From: Streptomyces xanthophaeus
GTDB lineage: Bacteria > Actinomycetota > Actinomycetes > Streptomycetales > Streptomycetaceae
NCBI RefSeq assembly: GCF_000725805.1
Contig: NZ_KL647134.1
Coordinates: 62,001-126,000, forward strand
Length of the DNA stretch: 64,000 nucleotides
Reading direction: 5' to 3'
The notes under the pieces were generated by a model. It had not been told where the DNA came from and made no database searches. It was given only the letters and a program-made list of their open reading frames with translations. The stretch's first letter is position 1. Every line of letters begins with the position of its first letter. This document shows positions 60,004 through 64,000 of this stretch, piece by piece. Both the position numbers and the translations under genes were made by a program.

Positions 60004-61166
60004 ATGACCGCACTGACCGCGTTGACCACGCTCCTCCCGGCCACCGCCCTGCTGGCCGCGGCGACCGCCGTGGCGCCCACCGCAGCCGCCGAGACCCCCA
60101 CCGCCCCCTACGTCGTGCTCCTCGCGGACGGCGCCACGCGCGCCCCCACCCGCGCCCTGGCCGCGGAGGCGGCCGAGGCGGGGGACGAGGTCGGGCCCGT
60201 CTACGACACCCTCGTGCACGGCTTCGCCGTCCGCACCACCGCCGCCCGGGCCGCCGCCCTCGCCGCCGACCCGCGGGTGGCCTCGGTGGAGCCGGACGCC
60301 GAGTTCCGCACCACGGACACGCAGCCGCAGGCACCCTGGCCGCTGGACCGCATCGACCAGCGCGGGCTCCCGCTCGACGGTTCGTACACGTACCCGGCCA
60401 CGGCCGAGGGCGTCACCGTGTACATCGTGGACACCGGCATCGACACCGGCCACGAGGAGTTCGGCGGGCGCGCCCGGTCCGGCTACAACGGGGTGTTCCT
60501 CAGCCGCCGGGGGACTGCAACGGCCACGGCACGCACGTCGCGGGTACCGTGGGCGGGAAGACCTACGGGGTAGCGAAGGGGGTCTCGCTGGTCGCCGTGA
60601 AGGTGGCCGACTGCCGTGGTTCCGGGCGGCTGTCGGCGATGGTCGGCGGGCTGGAATGGCTGGTGAAGGACGCGGCCCGCAGACCGGGCACCCCGGCGGT
60701 GGCCAACATGAGCATGGGCGGCACCCGCAGCGCCGCCCTGGACAAGGCGGTGAAGCGGGCCGTCGCCGCCGGGATCACCGTCACCGTGGCCGCCGGGAAC
60801 GACGGCAGGGACGCCTGCGGGGGCTCCCCCGCGGCCGTCCCCCAGGCCCTCACGGTCGGCGCGACCGATGCCTCGGACCGGCGGGCCCTGTTCTCCAACC
60901 ACGGCCCCTGCGTGGACCTCTCGGCGCCGGGCGTGGCCGTCACCTCGGCCTGGAGGGGCTCGCCCACCGCCACGGCCCGGTCGTCCGGCACCTCCATGGC
61001 GGCCCCGCACGTGGCGGGCGCCGCGGCTCTGGTCCTGGCGGGCAGCCCGGCGAGCACCCCCGCGCAGGTGACCGACGCGCTGGTGCGCGGCGCCGTGCCG
61101 GACGGGATCACCGGGCTCCCGGCGGGTACGCCGAACCTGCTGCTGCACACCCCGGCCACGGGCTGA
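60004..61166 (+). pseudogene. S8 (subtilisin-like) secreted serine protease with frameshift
   Basis: From ATG 60004 the first frame encodes a signal peptide, an Inhibitor_I9 propeptide (YVVLLADGATR ... VASVEPDAEF) and the catalytic Asp (YIVDTGIDTGHEEF). The rest is in another frame: the catalytic His (DCNGHGTHVAG), Ser (SSGTSMAAPHVAG) and NMSMGG. The frames differ by one missing base, most simply a G in the run 60509-60513, so a whole enzyme of about 387 residues is recovered if one G is added. A true pseudogene or a sequencing error. A terminator follows. Confidence 0.85.
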
Positions 61167-61167
61167 G

Positions 61168-61206
61168 GCGCCCCGGGCCGGACGGCCCCCGTCCGGCCCG
61201 GCGCCA
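61168..61206 (+). terminator. Hairpin terminator after the subtilase gene
   Basis: 11-bp perfect core stem (61173-61183 with 61191-61201), loop of 7, with partly paired GGCGC/GCGCC outside. Confidence 0.8.
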
Positions 61207-61469
61207 CCGCCCGCCGGCCACCGCCCGCTGCCCGTCCGTCCGTCCGTCCGTCCGTCCGCCAATAGCCCCCGCCCGTCCCGCCCGTCCCAGCCGCAGCCCC
61301 CTCCGCGGACCCGAGCTGATGGGACATCAATGTGTGTGTGCTTCGGGCGAAACCAATCCATTGACTTCTCATCACCGCGACGCGTCAATATCGGCCACCG
61401 CACCGGCTCGGCCTCCCCCACACAGCGGGTGGGGGGAGGGGTTCGTCATGACGAAGGAGTCGCGACCCA
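61207..61469. promoter_or_regulatory. Upstream region of the WxL gene
   Basis: Contains a (CGTC)6 microsatellite at 61233-61256, then an AT-richer stretch with TTGACT (61361-61366) and CAATAT (61386-61391; 19-base spacer, or TCAATA with 18) as the best promoter, giving a leader of about 75 bases. ATTGAC and GTCAAT form an inverted repeat across it. The ribosome-binding site AAGGAG is at 61453-61458. Confidence 0.5.
61233..61256. repeat. (CGTC)6 microsatellite
   Basis: Six uninterrupted CGTC units in non-coding DNA; a slippage-prone sequence with no visible role. Confidence 0.9.
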
Positions 61470-62765
61470 GTGAGTTCGAGAATGCTCAGACACAGAGTGC
61501 TGGCCGGGGCAGGAGCCCTCTCCCTGGCCCTGACGGGCGGTGTGGTGGGTCTGTCGGGGACCGCACAGGCCGCGACGAAGACCACCCCCGTCTTCGAGAA
61601 CTGCGACGCCCCGGCGCCGCAGCCGGACGGATCGGGCAACCAGAACTACACGATCACCCTGCCCGACGGCGCCAAGGCCGGTGACGTCGTCCCGATCACG
61701 ATCGACCCGGGCGCCAGCCCGCTGATCCCGGGCTTCTCCGTCACCACCGTGAACACCTCCAAGATCACCCTCAAGGTCGGTACGACCACCCAGGTGGTCA
61801 CCAGCCCGCCCGAGACCGTGAGCGTCGTCGCCGGACAGCCCCTGGACCCCAAGCCGTTCTCCGGCACCATCGTGATCCCGGACGGCACCGAGGGCACCAC
61901 GGTGAACGTCGCCCTCGACCTGGCGGTGACGGACGCGGACCTCTCCGGTTCGGTCTTCACCACCACCTGCGTCCCCGCTCCGCGCCCGAGCGCCTCCCTC
62001 GGGTCGGTCGCCGTGGAGGCCCTGCCCAAGGATCCGGTCACCACCAAGCTGACGCCCAACAGCGGCAAGGCCGGCACCAAGGTCACCGTCACGGGCGCCA
62101 ACTTCCCGGCCGGGGCGGTCACCTGCTCCGCCCTGCTGGCCGGCGTGCCGACCGGCGACACCGCAGACGGCACGGCCACCGCGGCGGGCGCGGCCACCTG
62201 TGAGGTCACGGTCACGAAGAAGGCCGACCAGATCAGGATCGACGGTTCGATCACGCCCTACAAGGACTTCGTGTTCCTGGAGGACCAGCCGGGCGTGAAG
62301 AACCCGGTGGACGTCGAGGTGCTGCCCGGTCCGCTGGGCATCGGCCCGCAGAGCGGCAACCCGGCCGTCAGCTTCGGCAAGGTGACCATCAACGGCAAGC
62401 CCCAGTCGGTCGTCGGCCAGTTCACCGCGATGTCCGTCCAGGACTTCCGCGGCGGCACGCTCGGCTGGGACGTCACGGCCACCCGTACGCCGTTCCTGAA
62501 CGAGACGACCGGTCACTCGATGACCAAGGCGCAGCTCGGCATCCAGCCGTCCTGCACGGTGACCAACCCGGACAGCCCGAGCACCTGCACCGCCGGTGCG
62601 CCGGGGGCCATCTCGGCGGACCCGATGCAGATCGCCTCCCAGGCCGCGGGCGGGGAGGAGCTGACCGGTGGTGAGTTCGCCGTCGGCGGCGCCGGGATGA
62701 TCCAGCTCCCGCCGTTCATGTTCGCCGACACCTACCAGTCGGTGGTCACCTTCTCCATCGCCTGA
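61470..62765 (+). CDS. WxL-domain surface protein
   Basis: A 431-residue exported protein. GTG 61470 follows AAGGAG; signal peptide ends near GTAQAATK. Repeated beta domains make up the first two-thirds, one of which is an IPT/TIG-type fold (LTPNSGKAGTKVTVTGANFPAG). The C-terminal third is a WxL domain: LGWDVTATRTPF, then SMTKAQLGIQP, and a final YQSVVTFSIA where Firmicutes WxL proteins have TWTL-like ends. WxL domains bind peptidoglycan without covalent linkage. The next gene encodes the partner DUF916-type protein. Confidence 0.88.
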   Translation: MSSRMLRHRVLAGAGALSLALTGGVVGLSGTAQAATKTTPVFENCDAPAPQPDGSGNQNYTITLPDGAKAGDVVPITIDPGASPLIPGFSVTTVNTSKITLKVGTTTQVVTSPPETVSVVAGQPLDPKPFSGTIVIPDGTEGTTVNVALDLAVTDADLSGSVFTTTCVPAPRPSASLGSVAVEALPKDPVTTKLTPNSGKAGTKVTVTGANFPAGAVTCSALLAGVPTGDTADGTATAAGAATCEVTVTKKADQIRIDGSITPYKDFVFLEDQPGVKNPVDVEVLPGPLGIGPQSGNPAVSFGKVTINGKPQSVVGQFTAMSVQDFRGGTLGWDVTATRTPFLNETTGHSMTKAQLGIQPSCTVTNPDSPSTCTAGAPGAISADPMQIASQAAGGEELTGGEFAVGGAGMIQLPPFMFADTYQSVVTFSIA

Positions 62766-62788
62766 CCCGTACGGCTCCGCTTCCCCAG

Positions 62789-62821
62789 GGTGGCGCGGCG
62801 CTCCAGCGCCGCGCCACCTTT
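62789..62821 (+). terminator. Hairpin between the WxL and DUF916 genes
   Basis: 14-bp perfect stem (62789-62802 with 62805-62818) with a 2-base loop, followed by TTT. It starts 23 bases after the WxL stop and ends 31 bases before the next ATG, so it probably cuts the downstream gene's expression partly. Confidence 0.8.
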
Positions 62822-62851
62822 CCCCTGTCGGCCCCGACTGGAGACCCGCCC

Positions 62852-63928
62852 ATGCGTACCCGCACCCGCACCCGCACCCGATCCCGGTCCCGCGCTGCCC
62901 GTACCGTGCTCCACGGGCTGCTCCTCGGCCTGTTCGGCCTCCTCGGCCCGTGGGGTCTGCTGACGGGCGCAGGGCCCGCGGCGGCCGCGGACAACGGCAC
63001 CTGGGGGGTCTTCCCGACGCCCGCGGCCGGTGCGGCGATGACCGACCGCGCGTACTTCTTCCACCAGGGCTCGGCCGGCACCACGGTCAGCGACAGCGTG
63101 ACGCTGCTGAACTCCTCCGACCAGGAGCTGACCTTCCAGGTCTTCGCCACGGACGCCGTGAACACCCGGTCGGGCGGCGCCTTCGCGCTCCTGCCGGTGG
63201 AGACGGCGCCCAAGGACGTCGGCACCTGGATATCGCTGCCGCCGGAGGCGGCGGGCACCGTGACCGTGCCCGCGAAGGGCCGCAAGGACATCCCGTTCAC
63301 CGTGAAGGTCCCGGCGGACGCGACCCCCGGCGACCACGTGGGCGGGATCGTGGCCCTGGGCACGGCCGTGGAGGGCGTGCAGAAGGAGGGCAAGGTCCAG
63401 GTCGGGGTGAAGCGTTCGGTGGGGGCCCGGCTGTACTTCCGGGTGCCGGGACCGCTGACCCCGGGGCTGAGCGTGGAGGACGTACGGGTCAGCCGGTCGG
63501 CGCCGCTGCTGCCCTGGGTCCGCGAGGCCCGGGCCACCGTGTCGTACGCCCTGGTGAACCGGGGCAACGTGGTCGTCGAACCCGAGCTGACGGTCTCCGC
63601 CGAGGGGCTGTTCGGGCGGCGGGTCCTGGACCGGCCGGCCCGTGAACTGAAGCTGGTGCTGCTGCCGGGCCAGCGCGTGGAGCTGACCGAACCGTGGCCG
63701 GACGCGCCCCAGCTGGACTGGGTCACCGTACGGATCACCGCGGGCGCGAGCGCCCACCCCGACCTGGTGTCGAGCTCCGAGGCGGATTTCGTCGCCGTGC
63801 CCTGGCCCGCCGCGGGAGCCGTCCTGGTACTGGCGGGCGCAGCCCTCGCCTGGCGGACCCTGCGCCGCCGACGCCGCCGCACGCCCCCCGTCCAGCACCC
63901 CGAACCGGACCTGGCGTCCACCCGCTGA
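62852..63928 (+). CDS. DUF916/WxL-interacting membrane protein
   Basis: A 358-residue protein. ATG 62852 follows GGAG. The N-terminus is MRTRTRTRTRSRSR, coded by a six-base repeat, before the signal peptide. The exported part has the DUF916 (WxL protein peptidoglycan-binding) fold: GTWGVFPTP, VTLLNSSDQELTFQVFATDA, GDHVGGIVALG and RLYFRVPG. A single C-terminal helix (WPAAGAVLVLAGAALAW) and basic tail RTLRRRRRR anchor it in the membrane. In Firmicutes such proteins assemble with WxL proteins at the surface. Confidence 0.9.
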   Translation: MRTRTRTRTRSRSRAARTVLHGLLLGLFGLLGPWGLLTGAGPAAAADNGTWGVFPTPAAGAAMTDRAYFFHQGSAGTTVSDSVTLLNSSDQELTFQVFATDAVNTRSGGAFALLPVETAPKDVGTWISLPPEAAGTVTVPAKGRKDIPFTVKVPADATPGDHVGGIVALGTAVEGVQKEGKVQVGVKRSVGARLYFRVPGPLTPGLSVEDVRVSRSAPLLPWVREARATVSYALVNRGNVVVEPELTVSAEGLFGRRVLDRPARELKLVLLPGQRVELTEPWPDAPQLDWVTVRITAGASAHPDLVSSSEADFVAVPWPAAGAVLVLAGAALAWRTLRRRRRRTPPVQHPEPDLASTR

Positions 63929-63937
63929 CCACAGCAG

Positions 63938-63971
63938 GAACCCCCGGCCGGTGAGGGTTGGCCGGGGGTTC
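63938..63971 (+). terminator. Hairpin terminator after the DUF916 gene
   Basis: 12-bp perfect stem (63938-63949 with 63960-63971) and a 10-base loop, 9 bases after the stop. The remaining bases to 64000 hold nothing I can assign. Confidence 0.82.
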
Positions 63972-64000
63972 TGCGGTACGGGTGGCGGTGCCGTGGGCGG

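Noticed and set aside
60505..60515. Programmed -1 frameshifting in the subtilase
   Set aside because: A lone G run without a canonical heptamer and downstream pseudoknot; S8 proteases are not known to need it.
61448..61684. ORF starting at ATG 61448
   Set aside because: It overlaps the WxL gene in another frame and gives a low-complexity basic peptide.

Overview
The window is chromosomal DNA from a high-GC actinomycete, almost certainly a Streptomyces. Codon third positions are almost all G or C, GTG starts are frequent, ATGA/GTGA overlaps are common, and the few TTA codons are clustered. Gene order from pepN through malQ, a chitosan-oligosaccharide (csn) locus, a PknG block, ettA and ssbB matches what I know of the S. 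coelicolor core chromosome; this is from memory, not alignment.

Left part (1-19.8 kb). The 3' end of pepN is followed by two DMT-family exporters with a LysR and a MarR regulator; the MarR/exporter divergent region has a multi-site palindromic operator. Next come malQ with a small membrane protein, a secreted GH84-like hexosaminidase, an HNH protein and an MscS channel. A complete csnREFGHK-type operon follows: ROK repressor, ABC importer, GH4 glycosidase and sugar kinase. It would take up and process amino-sugar oligosaccharides.

Middle part (19.9-45.3 kb). A seven-gene block links a GlnX-like membrane sensor, a GlnH-like amino-acid binding protein, a helical protein, a PknG-type kinase, a PP2C phosphatase, a VWA protein and an FHA protein. 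Kinase, phosphatase and FHA protein each carry two zinc ribbons, suggesting one extended amino-acid-sensing phospho-signalling module. After it come an isoaspartyl-methyltransferase-like gene, truncated haemoglobin, a thioesterase, ettA, two tandem membrane-anchored paralogues, two wall-anchored surface proteins, a PAP2/lipid-kinase fusion, ssbB and two adjacent dynamin-like GTPases.

Right part (45.6-64 kb). Beyond a tRNA-Arg(TCT) the content looks accessory. There is a metallophosphoesterase/phosphopantetheinyl transferase pair. A divergent cluster (47.5-55.8 kb) follows: short adenosylhomocysteinase and MFS exporter one way; a 50-residue TTA-containing ORF, a putative non-haem iron protein with an HDFFGH motif, a SufS-type desulfurase, a methyltransferase, a cystathionine lyase-type enzyme and a homocysteine methyltransferase the other way. 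Five TTA codons around its divergent promoter predict bldA control, and this is the best candidate for an undescribed biosynthetic system. Beyond it lie phospholipase A2, a type II thioesterase, a second phosphopantetheinyl transferase, a deaminase and a subtilase each broken by one frameshift, and a WxL-protein/DUF916 surface pair.
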